The position numbers and the translations under genes were made by a program. The notes under the pieces were generated by a model. It was not told where the DNA came from, ran no database searches, and worked only from the letters and a program-made list of their open reading frames with translations. A stretch of 64,000 nucleotides of DNA, from positions 665,013,838-665,077,837 of the forward strand of contig CM062296.1 in assembly GCA_031216915.1 (NCBI GenBank), given 5' to 3'. The stretch comes from Pictodentalium vernedei (taxonomy: Eukaryota; Mollusca; Scaphopoda; Dentaliida; Dentaliidae). Below, piece after piece: positions 11,270-24,065 of this stretch; the first letter of the stretch is position 1, and each line of letters opens with the position of its first letter.

Positions 11270-11763
11270 TATGAGCACAGTTTGTGACTGGATTTTAGTA
11301 TCTGAGCGATTATAAGTGGTACATAAATGCTACCCAAACCGCGTGTTACATGGGATCGATGAGTGACATATTTGCTTGGGACTCGACAGGTTTATTAAAA
11401 AGAGAGTGCAGATGCAGGCGCTGCGAGGTGTAGAGGACTCTATTAGTGCTCGTGACAAACTGGGCTGGTGGGTACTATCACTTGCTCAAGTATCTTATTT
11501 GTTGGTAATGATGTAAGGAGCGGACTTGATGTGGGGTTGTGGTGGCGGGGGGGGGGGGGGGGGAGGGAGGGGGGGTGCTGGGTCGTATGGAAAAAATGTG
11601 ATTTCTTTGTGATATATACTTTTGTTCCAGTCTATTCAAAACAAGAGCACAGACACGTGGGATAAAAAATCATGTTGGATTTGGGAGGTTTTTTTATTGA
11701 ATGTAATCCAGGTGTTACAAGCAAAACGGGGAGGGGGAGTGTTGATGACAAACTAAACCTTTT
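11270..11763. repeat. Direct second copy of part of the preceding arm
   Basis: Repeats 10,765-11,250 in the same orientation (tataagtggtacat, cgcgtgttacatgg, gacacgtgggat, caaaacgggg). It includes an expanded poly-G tract at about 11,547-11,575. Confidence 0.75.
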
Positions 11764-11922
11764 TACATTGGCATGGCGGGGGTTCGAACCCACGCCGAGA
11801 GAGTTTCCTTCGGCACCAACCGGTGGCCGAGTGGTGTGCGTGGTTCAGTATAGTTTCGCTAGGCGGTTGGTGCCGAAGGAAACTCTCTCGGCGTGGGTTC
11901 GAACCCCCGCCATGCCAATGTA
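11764..11922. repeat. Perfect 59-bp inverted repeat made of tRNA-like sequence
   Basis: 11,764-11,822 and 11,864-11,922 are exact reverse complements, separated by 41 bp. Read on the plus strand, the spacer plus right arm contains TGGCCGAGTGG (A box of Leu/Ser tRNA type) and GGTTCGAACCC (B box); the left arm carries the same B box on the minus strand. Acceptor halves do not pair, so it is not a functional tRNA. The same family occurs at 8,316-8,405. Confidence 0.8.
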
Positions 11923-12109
11923 AACGAAATCAGCGTCCTTTCTTAATTCTATGGCATCCGAGAAATTTGAAAAAGACAAGTGTCGCTGATTTCTTCTGAG
12001 GTGCAGTTCGTAGAATTAAGTGCTTAGATGCAACTATCTGATGAATAATTAAACCTTTTTAAACGGGCACACTCACCATCTCTTAGCAGTTAGCAGTGGG
12101 AGTTCCGAT

Positions 12110-12660
12110 ATGTACAAGTTCTAGGCTCCTGTTTGTAAAAACGTAGTACATGCAAACTTGCATCAATTACCAATGGGAGTTCTTAAATAAAACCAATGGC
12201 TGCAAGAATCATATCTTCATTTGTTGCAACCTAATGAATGATATATTTTCAATTCACTGAATTTATTAGTCAAAGCGCACGAAATAACCATCCGTTACCA
12301 GCGGAAGTTCTACTGTGAAAAGATTTTAGAATCTTGTAAATGCGCCGTACACATTAACTTGCCTCTGTTACCAGGGGAAGTGCATGGATAAAAAATTACG
12401 ATAAGTGTAAACCGTAACAGAATCCCCACTTGTTGCCACCAAAGGAAAATACAAGCCGGATTATTTTTTAAAATAAGATCGCGGCAGGAGGCCATAATGT
12501 TGATGAACTGTGGATTACTGTGAAAACACAATTAGACCTCGACCTTATGAATTATTCGCGTGACACGTAATTTAACGTCCTAGTGATGCTACGTATTTTG
12601 GGACGGCACTCAACCGGATTTGTTAGGAGTCAGAAAAGTTTTGGCGAATTTGTAAATATT
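12110..12660. repeat. Right partner of 1,440-1,984 (empty site for FB-1)
   Basis: Inverse of 1,440-1,984 joined directly to the inverse of 6,276-6,345, with a single TACATA where FB-1 is inserted in the other copy. The (AAAT)n tract follows at 12,664-12,711. Confidence 0.8.
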
Positions 12661-12666
12661 ACTTAA

Positions 12667-12709
<43 letters not shown>

Positions 12710-12719
12710 ATAGTAAGGA

Positions 12720-13030
12720 CTGGTGCCAAAGGGATATCATGATTGAAACACAAAAGAAATCTTTACTGTTCTTCCGTTACACGTTTGTGCTTTGCACAAC
12801 CATTTCTTGTTTTCTTTTTCTTTTCTTTTTGGCGTTTTCCCGCCTTCTGATTTTGCGCCAGGTAGTTCTCAGGAAAAGCCGGCACTCAGGATTGGTCAAG
12901 CAAGTGCGTTGCTTCTTGGGATTTTATCACGATTCAGCATCGTACAAGCTGAACCAGCATCATAAAATGTGAATTTAGTATGATACTTAAATAAGCGGTG
13001 TATGACCCAGGATTGTACAAGTTGAACCTG
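12720..13030. repeat. Repeat unit duplicated at 14,500-14,790
   Basis: Segment with caaaagaaatc, gattggtcaagc and gcgttgcttcttgggatttt. It is repeated in the same orientation at 14,500-14,790 and inverted at 1-260. The frame open at 12,739-12,972 spans this repeat only and shows no domain. Confidence 0.75.
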
Positions 13031-13500
13031 CATCATACTATGTATGGCCCTGGATCATACATTGTGATTTTAATATGATACTTAAATAAGTGATGTATGA
13101 CTCAGCATCATACAAATTAAACCTACGTCATACTATGTATGACTCTGGGTCATACATTGTAAATTTAGTATGATACTTGAATGAGCGATGTATGACCCAA
13201 CATCGTACAAGTTGAACCTGCATCATACTCTGTATGACCCTGGGTCATACATTGTGAATTTAGTATGATACTTAAATAAGCGATGTATGGTCCAGCATCG
13301 TACAAATTGAACCTGCATCAAACTATGACCTACCCTGGGCCATACATTATGAATTTAGTACACTTAATTACTTAAATGAGCGATGCATGACCCTGCATCG
13401 TGCAAATTCAACCTGCATCATGCTATGTACGACACGCGGTCGTACAATATGAATTTAGTATAATACTCAAATAAGCAATTTATGACCCGACATCATACCA
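12940..13500. repeat. GTATGATG/CATCATAC minisatellite
   Basis: Five or six degenerate units of about 95-120 bp built from cagcatcgtacaagttgaacc, tgcatcatactatgtatgacc, ctgggtcatacattgtgaat and ttagtatgatacttaaataagcga. The same array occurs at 14,720-15,160 and, inverted, at 1-110. Confidence 0.85.
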
Positions 13501-14790
13501 TGTCCTAAATCTAAAGATGAAAGGTTGTAAGAAAGTTCATTTCGGAAATTTGTGCTAAATTCCAGGAATGCTTAAGAAGAAAAAAGCTCTCTGAGTCAGC
13601 GAAAATGGGACAGAGGTCCACTACGCAGGGAAGTTTTACCCTCCTCTCTGATCCCGGCCAAAAGATGCAGCAGAAGCAGAAACTTCGCAGGAAGCAGATG
13701 GGAAAAGGTAGCTAAGTTAGCTCAATGTCTGGCTGTATACAAATGATTTTCAGAAAATTGGATATTCGTGAGTTAGGTCGGGCACGACTCATCCTATGGG
13801 CCAGCGTGGGCAATGGCTAGGTCCCAGACCTCAGGGATCCAGGCGGTTTTACATGAGGCTCAAAAGTTCAAAAGGGTTGCATTGTATTCAGTTCTCTCCG
13901 AACGCACCATAGGCCTACTTTATTTCTTCTGTTGTGTGTTTCTTTAACCCTTTGGACACTGATTGTATTTCAGTACCTTGGACTGCACGTTGAAAATCTT
14001 GATTAGTATCCACACAAATTCACTGAGCAGCAACCTACGAGTACTTTATGAATGTAGGTCGTATCACGATCCTGGCCCAGAAAAGGCGGGCTTTCGAGTT
14101 CAGATGGTTACGTATATAGAGGCACTATATAGAGTCACTAACTCAGTACAAAATGTAGATTGCATATTCGCCAGATACATTGCTACTAACCCGAGTTTCA
14201 AACATAACTAGAATTGCTAAGGCCGTGATTGCACCTCTAATCAAAATTTAAGTAGTCCTCGGTGCCTCACCTCTCAAAGTCGAGGATTTTGCAATTTTTA
14301 AAAATTTTCCCCACAGGGCAGAACCATGGTCCACCCAGTGCGTCTTATGGACCCTCGTGTGTTATGGTCACGGATCCCCGCCTCCATCCCTCCGCAACGG
14401 CATGGCGGGGGGGGGGGGGATTCAGAGTGGGTACACCCCGAATCAGTACCCTCTTACAATGCCTTGGGGATAAATGGATAATAAATAAGCACAGAGGAAG
14501 GGCTGGCGTAAACGGGATTTAATGCTGGAAACACAAAAAAATATTCATGCTACTTTTGGTATATATACGCGCTTATGCTTTGCACGGCCATTTCTTGTTT
14601 TCTCTTTTATGTCTTATTCCTACTTTCGATTTAACGTCAGGCAGTTTCCAGGATATAACGGCGTCCCTGATTGGTCAAGCCGGCGCGTTGCTTCTTGGGA
14701 TTTTATCACGATTCAACATCGTACAAGTTGAATCTGGGCCAAACAATATGAATTTAGTATGATACTTAAATAAGCGATGCATGAACCAGC
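13490..14790. repeat. Right arm of the outer inverted repeat
   Basis: Reverse-complement partner of 1-1,400. It includes a poly-G run at 14,408-14,419. No gene was recognised. Confidence 0.8.
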
Positions 14791-15160
14791 ATCATACAAG
14801 ATGAAGCTGCATCATACCATGTATGACCCTGGGTCATACATTGTTAATTTAGTGTGATACTTAAATAACCTATGTATGACCCAGCATCGTACAAGGTGAA
14901 CCTGCATCGTACCATATTGTGAATTTAGTATGATACTTGAATGCGCGATGTATGAACAAGCATCGTACAAGCTGAACATCCATCATACTATGTATGACCC
15001 TGGGTCATACATTGTGAATTTAGTATGATACTTAAATACGCGATGTATGACCCAGCATCGTACAAGTTGAACCTGCATCATACTATGTATGGCCCTGGGT
15101 CATACATTGTGAATTTTGTATGGCACTTAAATAAGCGATGTATGACAATACAAGTAATAA
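14720..15160. repeat. Second GTATGATG/CATCATAC minisatellite
   Basis: Four degenerate units of the type at 12,940-13,500. They end at about 15,150, which is the right boundary of the nested palindromic complex. 15,160-15,481 is AT-rich and I see no feature in it. Confidence 0.8.
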
Positions 15161-15481
15161 CCAGAGAAATAAACGAAGCTGTGAAAAACCAAGTAGCGAG
15201 TTTGATTGTTTTCGAGACTGCCATATACTTTAGAGATTAGATTTAATCTTTACAGTTTATAGCTCTTTTCAGTAGAATATAATGCATGTTGGGAAAAATG
15301 ACTAATTCTGTCCATTCAATGGCATCCTTTAAGTTTGCAGTGAATAATTGTTATTAATCTAACATTTTTGTGCCTAAATGCTGAAAAAATAGTTTATTAT
15401 ATTTACGAAAAGAAAGATTGGCTGATGTTGGAACTAAATGGCACCTGTCATTTGAACGCTGCCACACAACACTTCCCATGG

Positions 15482-16169
15482 AAGGGCCCTGCGAATATTC
15501 GTAACTATCGAATCGAATATCGAATCAAATAGCTGCCGTGATTCGTGAACCGAATCGAATCAAATATCGAATCGAATATTTGAACACCTTTCCCTGATAA
15601 TATTCCTATCACCACACAGGTAGAAATTACCAATCTATTTTTAGATTCTCATGCAGAATTGGAAACAAACAGTGAAAAGCGTGTTTTTCTGAAATCACGT
15701 ATTAAGAGCTTTCTGTGAACATTGGGGTTTTTATTATTTTTTTATCTTGGAATTGGAACATGGTGACGATTGCTAATTAGTTCTTGCATGTGATGTGAAC
15801 TTATGAAGCAGGCTTCCATCCCTCAGGGATAACATATTATAATATATCGCCCGAGTATCACTAATACGCTCGACTTGATCCATCACTGCTTCAATGCACG
15901 ACGTTTTAAATTTCCGGAAACATTTTCCGCCGCTATGTAATAAATTGATATATCGAGAAAGAGCTGACCACAGCAGTGTCAAATGTCATTGTGACCGATG
16001 TCAACAACAATACCTATCGTCAGTTTATGGCATTTTGGACGCAGAGACATGATAAAACACGGACAAAAACATTCGATAGATATTCGCGCATACTGTCGAA
16101 TAGAATTTGAATCGAATACGGCAGTCGAATCGAATACATTTTTGAATACCGAATATTCACAGAACCCTA
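15482..16169. mobile_element. hAT-like non-autonomous element with GAATCGAATAT arrays
   Basis: The ends are imperfect inverted repeats (left AAGGGCCCTGCGAATATTCG; right, inverted, TAGGGTTCTGTGAATATTCG). The flanks TCCCATGG (15,474-15,481) and TCTCGTGG (16,170-16,177) agree at 6 of 8 positions, both differences being transitions, as expected of an old 8-bp hAT duplication. Just inside each end are tandem gaatcgaatat-type repeats. No transposase was seen. Confidence 0.65.
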
Positions 16170-16394
16170 TCTCGTGGTTTCGGTAAGTTTTGGAGGAGTG
16201 GAGCATACAAACACTCCATGTTTAAATCAATATCTAAATTTAATGGAAAGCATTGCAGGATCATCAGGGCCTATCTAAGGTAGTTCAAGTTTGAAGACAT
16301 TTAGTCAGACCTTTCGAGTAGACCAAATCGTAGAATTTAACGGGAACGTGACAACCGTTACTTATTCACGGTTCCTTATTCGACATTCGACACT

Positions 16395-19300
16395 AACCGA
16401 TTTTCGCCAAATAAACTGCATTGTGGGGTGGCACAAATAGATTCATGAAGATTGCCACCAAAATTAGGCTCCTCACCCTCCCAAAATTGGGCACCCTAGG
16501 AGCCCAAAAGTCCCGAGTTGCTCAAAATCGTATTTATCAACCGATTTTCGCCAAATAAACTGCATTGTGGGGTGGCACAAATAGATTCATGAAGATTGTC
16601 ACCAAAATTAGGCTCCTCACACTCCCAAAATTGGGCACCCTAGGAGCCCAAAAGTGCTGAGTTGCTCAAAATCGCATTTATCAACCGATTTTCGCCAAAT
16701 AAACTGCATTGTGGGGTGGCACAAATAGATTCATGAAGATTGCCACCCAAATTAGGTACCTCATCCTCCCAAAATTGGGCACCCTAGGAGCCCAAAAGTG
16801 CTGAGTTGCTCAAAATCGTATTTGTAAACCGATTTTCTCCAAATAAACTGCATTGTGGGGTGGCACAAATAGATTCATGAAGATTGCCACCAAAATTAGG
16901 CTCCTCACCCTCCCAAAATTGGGCACCCTAAGAGCCCAAAAGTGATGAGTTGCTCAAAATCGAATTTACCAACCGATTTTCGCCAAATAAACTGCATTGT
17001 GGGGTGGCACAAATAGATTCATGAAGATTGCCACCAAAATTAGGCTCCTCACCTCCCAAAATTGGGCACCCTAGGAGGCCAAAAGCGCTGAGTTGCTCAA
17101 AATCGTGTTTATCAACCGATTTTCGCAAAATAAACTGCATTGTGGGGTGGCACAAATAGATTCATGAAGATTGCCACCAAAATTAGGCTCCTCACCCTCC
17201 CAAAATTGGGCACCCAAGGAGCCCAAAAGTGCTGACTTGCTCAAAATCGTATTTATCAACTGATTTTCGCCAAATAAACTGCATTGTGGGGTGGCACAAA
17301 TAGATTCATGAAGATTGCCACCAAAATTAGGCTCCTCACCCTCCCAAAATTGGGCACCCTAGGAGCCCAAAGTGCTGAGTTGCTCAAAATCGCATTTATC
17401 AACCGATTTTCGCCAAATAAACTGCATTGTGGGGTGGCACAAATTGATTCATGAAGATTGCCACACAAATTAGGTACCTCACCCTCCCAAAATTGGGCAC
17501 CCTAGGAGCCCAAATGTGCTGAGTTGCTCAAAATCGTATTTATCAACCACTTTTCAGCAAATAAACTGCATTGTGGGGTGGCACAAATAGATTCATGAAG
17601 ATTGCCACCAAAATTAGGCTCCTCACCCTCCCAAAATTGGGCACCCTAGGAGCCGAAAAGTGCTGACTTGCTAAAAATCGTATTTATCAACCGGTTTCGC
17701 TAAATAAACTCCATTGTGGGGTGGCACAAATAGATTCATGAAGATTGCCACCAAAATTAGGCTCCTCACCTTCCCAAATTGGGCACCCTAGGAGCCCAAA
17801 AGTGCTGAGTTGCTCAAAATCGTATTTATCAACCGATTTTCGCCAAATAAACTGATTGTGGGGTGGCACAAATAGATTCATGAAGATTGCCACCAAAATT
17901 AGGCTCCTCACCCTCCCAAAATTGGGCACCCTAGGAGCCCAAAAGTGCTGAGTTGCTCAAAATCGCATTTATCAACCGAGTTTCGCCAAATAAACTGCAT
18001 TGTGGGGTGGCACAAATAGATTCATGAAGATTGCCACCCAAATTAGGTACCTCACCCTCTCAAAATTGGGCACCTAGGAGCCCAAAAGTGCTGAGTTGCT
18101 CAAAATCGTATTTATCAACCGATTTTCGCCAAATAAACTGCATTGTGGGGTGGCACAAATAAATTCATGAAGATAGCCACCAAAATTAGGCTCCTCACCC
18201 TCCCAAAATTGGTCACCCTAGGAGCCCAATAGTGCTTAGTTGCTCAAAATCGTATTTATAAACCGATTTTCTCCAAATAAACTGCATTGTGGGGTGGCAC
18301 AAATAGATTCATGAAGATTGCCACCAAAATTAGGCTCCTCACCCTCCCAAAATTGGGCACTCTAGGAGCCCAAAAGTGCTGAGTTGCTCAAAATCGTATT
18401 TATCAACCGATTCTCGCCAAAGAACCTGCATTGTGGGGTGGCACAAATAGATTCATGAAGATTGCCACCAAAATTAGGCTCCTCACCCTCCCAAAATTGG
18501 GCACCCTAGGAGCCCAAAAGTGCTGACTTGCTCAAAATCGTATTTATCAACTGATTTTCGCCAAATAAACTGCATTGTGGGGTGGCACAAATAGATTCAT
18601 GAAGATTGCCACCAAAATTAGGCTCCTCACCCTCCCAAAATTGGGCACCCTAGGAGCCCAAAGTGCTGAGTTGCTCAAAATCGCATTTATCAACCGATTT
18701 TCGCCAAATAAACTGCATTGTGGGGTGGCACAAATTGATTCATGAAGATTGCCACACAAATTAGGTACCTCACCCTCCCAAAATTGGGCACCCTAGGAGC
18801 CCAAATGTGCTGAGTTGCTCAAAATCGTATTTATCAACCACTTTTCAGCAAATAAACTGCATTGTGGGGTGGCACAAATAGATTCATGAAGATTGCCACC
18901 AAAATTAGGCTCCTCACCCTCCCAAAATTGGGCACCCTAGGAGCCGAAAAGTGCTGACTTGCTAAAAATCGTATTTATCAACCGGTTTCGCTAAATAAAC
19001 TGCATTGTGGGGTGGCACAAATAGATTCATGAAGATTGCCACCAAAATTAGGCTCCTCACCTTCCCAAATTGGGCACCCTAGGAGCCCAAAAGTGCTGAG
19101 TTGCTCATAATCGTATTTATCAACCGATTTTCGCCAAATAAACTGATTGTGGGGTGGCACAAATAGATTCATGAAGATTGCCACCAAAATTAGGCTCCTC
19201 ACCCTCCCAAAATTGGGCACCCTAGGAGCCCAAAAGTGCTGAGTTGCTCAAAATCGCATTTATCAACCGAGTTTCGCCAAATAAACTGCATTGTGGGGTG

Positions 19301-22300
19301 GCACAAATAGATTCATGAAGATTGCCACCCAAATTAGGTACCTCACCCTCTCAAAATTGGGCACCTAGGAGCCCAAAAGTGCTGAGTTGCTCAAAATCGT
19401 ATTTATCAACCGATTTTCGCCAAATAAACTGCATTGTGGGGTGGCACAAATAAATTCATGAAGATAGCCACCAAAATTAGGCTCCTCACCCTCCCAAAAT
19501 TGGTCACCCTAGGAGCCCAATAGTGCTTAGTTGCTCAAAATCGTATTTATAAACCGATTTTCTCCAAATAAACTGCATTGTGGGGTGGCACAAATAGATT
19601 CATGAAGATTGCCACCAAAATTAGGCTCCTCACCCTCCCAAAATTGGGCACTCTAGGAGCCCAAAAGTGCTGAGTTGCTCAAAATCGTATTTATCAACCG
19701 ATTCTCGCCAAAGAACCTGCATTGTGGGGTGGCACAAATAGATTCATGAAGATTGCCACCAAAATTAGGCTCCTCACCCTCCCAAAATTGGGCACCCTAG
19801 GAGCCCAAAAGTGCTGAGTTGCTCAAAATCGCATTTATCAACCGATTTTCGCCAAATAAACTGCATTGTGGGGTGGCACAAATAGATTCATGAAGATTGC
19901 CACCAAAATTAGGCTCCTCACCTCCCAAAATTGGGCACCCTAGGAGGCCAAAAGTGCTGAGTTGCTCAAAATCGTATTTATAAACCGATTTTCTCCAAAT
20001 AAACTGCATTGTGGGGTGGCACAAATAGATTCATGAAGATTGCCACCAAAATTAGGCTCCTCACCCTCCCAAAATTGGGCACCCTAAGAGCCCAAAAGTG
20101 ATGAGTTGCTCAAAATCGAATTTACCAACCGATTTTCGCCAAATAAACTGCATTGTGGGGTGGCACAAATAGATTCATGAAGATTGCCACCAAAATTAGG
20201 CTCCTCACCTCCCAAAATTGGGCACCCTAGGAGGCCAAAAGTGCTGAGTTGCTCAAAATCGTGTTTATCAACCGATTTTCGCAAAATAAACTGCATTGTG
20301 GGGTGGCACAAATAGATTCATGAAGATTGCCACCAAAATTAGGCTCCTCACCCTCCCAAAATTGGGCACCCTAGGAGCCCAAAAGTGCTGACTTGCTCAA
20401 AATCGTATTTATCAACTGATTTTCGCCAAATAAACTGCATTGTGGGGTGGCACAAATAGATTCATGAAGATTGCCACCAAAATTAGGCTCCTCACCCTCC
20501 CAAAATTGGGCACCCTAGGAGCCCAAAGTGCTGAGTTGCTCAAAATCGCATTTATCAACCGATTTTCGCCAAATAAACTGCATTGTGGGGTGGCACAAAT
20601 TGATTCATGAAGATTGCCACACAAATTAGGTACCTCACCCTCCCAAAATTGGGCACCCTAGGAGCCCAAATGTGCTGAGTTGCTCAAAATCGTATTTATC
20701 AACCACTTTTCAGCAAATAAACTGCATTGTGGGGTGGCACAAATAGATTCATGAAGATTGCCACCAAAATTAGGCTCCTCACCCTCCCAAAATTGGGCAC
20801 CCTAGGAGCCGAAAAGTGCTGACTTGCTAAAAATCGTATTTATCAACCGGTTTCGCTAAATAAACTGCATTGTGGGGTGGCACAAATAGATTCATGAAGA
20901 TTGCCACCAAAATTAGGCTCCTCACCCTCCCAAATTGGGCACCCTAGGAGCCCAAAAGTGCTGAGTTGCTCAAAATCGTATTTATCAACCGATTTTCGCC
21001 AAATAAACTGATTGTGGGGTGGCACAAATAGATTCATGAAGATTGCCACCAAAATTAGGCTCCTCACCCTCCCAAAATTGGGCACCCTAGGAGCCCAAAA
21101 GTGCTGAGTTGCTCAAAATCGCATTTATCAACCGAGTTTCGCCAAATAAACTGCATTGTGGGGTGGCACAAATAGATTCATGAAGATTGCCACCCAAATT
21201 AGGTACCTCACCCTCTCAAAATTGGGCACCTAGGAGCCCAAAAGTGCTGAGTTGCTCAAAATCGTATTTATCAACCGATTTTCGCCAAATAAACTGCATT
21301 GTGGGGTGGCACAAATAAATTCATGAAGATAGCCACCAAAATTAGGCTCCTCACCCTCCCAAAATTGGTCACCCTAGGAGCCCAATAGTGCTTAGTTGCT
21401 CAAAATCGTATTTATAAACCGATTTTCTCCAAATAAACTGCATTGTGGGGTGGCACAAATAGATTCATGAAGATTGCCACCAAAATTAGGCTCCTCACCC
21501 TCCCAAAATTGGGCACTCTAGGAGCCCAAAAGTGCTGAGTTGCTCAAAATCGTATTTATCAACCGATTCTCGCCAAAGAACCTGCATTGTGGGGTGGCAC
21601 AAATAGATTCATGAAGATTGCCACCAAAATTAGGCTCCTCACCCTCCCAAAATTGGGCACCCTAGGAGCCCAAAAGTGCTGAGTTGCTCAAAATCGCATT
21701 TATCAACCGATTTTCACCAAATAAACTGCACTGTGGGGTGGCACAAATAGATTCATGAAGATTGCCACCAATATTAGGCTCCTCACCCACCCAAAATTGG
21801 GCACTCTAAGAGCCCAAACGTGCTGAGTTGCTCAAAATCGCATTTATCAACCGATTTTCGCCAAATAAACTGCATTGTGGGGTGGCACAAATAGATTCAT
21901 GAAGATTGCCACCCAAATTAGGTACCTCACCCTCTCAAAATGGGGCACCCTAGGAGCCCAAAGGTGCTGAGTTGCTCAAAATCGTATTTATCAACCAATT
22001 TTCGCCAAATAAACTGCATTGTGTGGTGGCACAAGTAGATTCATGAAGATTGCCACCAAAATTAGGCTCCTCACCCTCCCAAAATTGGGCACCCTAGGAG
22101 CCCAAAAGTGCTGAGTTGCTCCAAATCGTATTTATCAACCGATTTTCGCGAAATAAACTGCATTGTGGGTGGCACAAATAGATTCATGAAGATTGCCACC
22201 AAAATTAGGCTCCTCACCCTCCCAAAATTGGGCACCCTAGGAGCCCAAAAGTCCTAAGTTGCTCAAAATCGTATTTATCAACCGATTTTCGTCAAATAAA

Positions 22301-22593
22301 CTGCATTGTGGGGTGGCACAAATAGATTCATAAAGATTGCCCCCCAAATTAGGTACCTCACCCTCCCAAAATTGGGCACCATAGGAGCCAAAAAGTGCTG
22401 AGTTGCTCAAAATCGCATTTATCAACCGATTTTCGCCAAATAAATTGCATTGTGAGGTGGCACAAATATATGCATGAAGATTGCCACAAAATTAGGCTCC
22501 TCACCCTCCCAAAATTGGGCACCCTGGGAGCCCAAAAGTGCTGAGTTGCTCAAAATCGCATTTATCAACCAATCTTCGCCAAATAAACTGCAT
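16395..22593 (+). repeat. 144-bp satellite, left array (about 43 copies)
   Basis: The monomer starts around accgattttcgccaaataaa and is 144 bp with small indels. Blocks are duplicated at higher order: 17,256-17,929 recurs 1,291 bp on, at 18,547-19,220, and again 1,865 bp further at 20,412-21,085, nearly identical. This implies recent exchanges of about 9 and 13 monomers. Peptide-like frames through it are repeat artefacts, since 144 is a multiple of three. Confidence 0.95.
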
Positions 22594-23469
22594 AAGTTAC
22601 CCATCTTAAACTTCCCCAAAATATGGAACGAGCTGGAATCTGAACTACTTAACATTAATAATTGGATCAAGTTTTGAAAAAAAATTAATATCAAAGCTTT
22701 CATCTTCATTTCCAGTTTATGTCCAATGTAACAATCCATATTGCCCATATTGTCAGATTGGAACCTACTGAGGTGATTGTCTTTTTGACCTAATGTCCAT
22801 CAGTGGGTTGACTAGACCATCGTCTCAGTAGCCACCTGCTTTGTTCACTACTCTACTCTATGAATTGACTTGACAAACAATGTACGGGATAAAGTTCGCC
22901 AAATGTGGGCAGCTTAGATATATAATTAACCAGCTATACTTGACCTTATTCTACCAATGTGAAATGCCAGGGGATACAAGAAATGATCTCAAATGTAAAG
23001 TAATAATGTGTATTGCGATACCCGTTATATGATACGCATAGATAACAAATTTAGGCCTTGTGAGCACCTTAGATTACTTTCGTTATCTTGTCTGGTTATC
23101 TCGTCCACAAATGAGTTTGGCTTACTGCCAAGTCTGCAGACGCACGAAAGTACCGATATCCACCAAACACATCAACCTTCTCACCACCAACCCCACCTTC
23201 CCCCACCATTGTTACTTAACGTGAAAGAAAAACACTAAAATCTCTAAATGAACATTTAAAGTCGGTTGCAGCGATGAAATATTTTTGAAACGGGAGATAA
23301 CAGGTAGACAGCCATTCTGGCTATGTTATTTCCCTGCGGTACATATTCATGTGTCACTGTGATTAGAAATATATTACAATTGTAATGTTTTATATACCGT
23401 AAATACACAAACAATATCAATGCCAGTTGATGGAGTGATTCTTGTAACACAGGTATGACGTACGGACAG
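22594..23469. other. Unassigned interior, left
   Basis: AT-rich sequence just inside the left satellite array. No domain-bearing frame, repeat or RNA was recognised. It has no clear inverted partner on the right side. Confidence 0.5.
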
Positions 23470-24065
23470 GCTCATAAATCCATGAATTAGGCATACTGTT
23501 AGATAATATAGCACGATGCTCAAAGAATGTAGCATGATGCCTAAATAATATAGCATGATTGTTAATTATTTAAGCATCGTTCTTAATTATTCAGGCATTA
23601 TGCTTAATTATTTAGGCAGCATTCATGAAATCATACCAAACAATATAGCATCATGCTCAATTATTAGAGTACCATGCTAAAATAAAATGTATGACCCTCC
23701 AGTACGCGGACTTGATTTCAGCATCATGCTATGTTATTTATGTAGCATTCGTGACATCATACAAAATAGTACAGCATCAATCCGCATCATGCTTAAATAA
23801 TCGGTCATCATGCTCAATTAAAGTGCATGATCCTCCCGCAATTCAGCATCATGCAAAAATAATTCAGAATCATGCTATATTGTTTATGCAGCATTCGTTA
23901 AATTGCGCAAAATAATATAGCATGATACTTAAATAATTTGGCATCATGCTCAATTAAAGTGCATGATCCTCCCGTAATTCAGCATCATGCTAAATTAATT
24001 CAGCATCATGCTATATTATTTATGCAGCATTCGTTAAATCGTGCAAAATAATATAGCACCTGCGT
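23470..24065. repeat. GCATGATGC minisatellite, left copy
   Basis: Degenerate units built from AATAATATAGCATGATGCTT and attcagcatcatgc, including palindromes such as agcatcatgct. It is mirrored by 51,540-51,912. Its position inside the satellite arrays on both sides supports a single symmetric structure. Confidence 0.8.

Noticed and set aside
16928-22748. Many 62-108-codon frames with repeated NLHESICATPQCSLFGENR
   Set aside because: They result from a 144-bp satellite whose length is a multiple of three. Small indels break the frame every one to two monomers, so there is no sign of coding selection.
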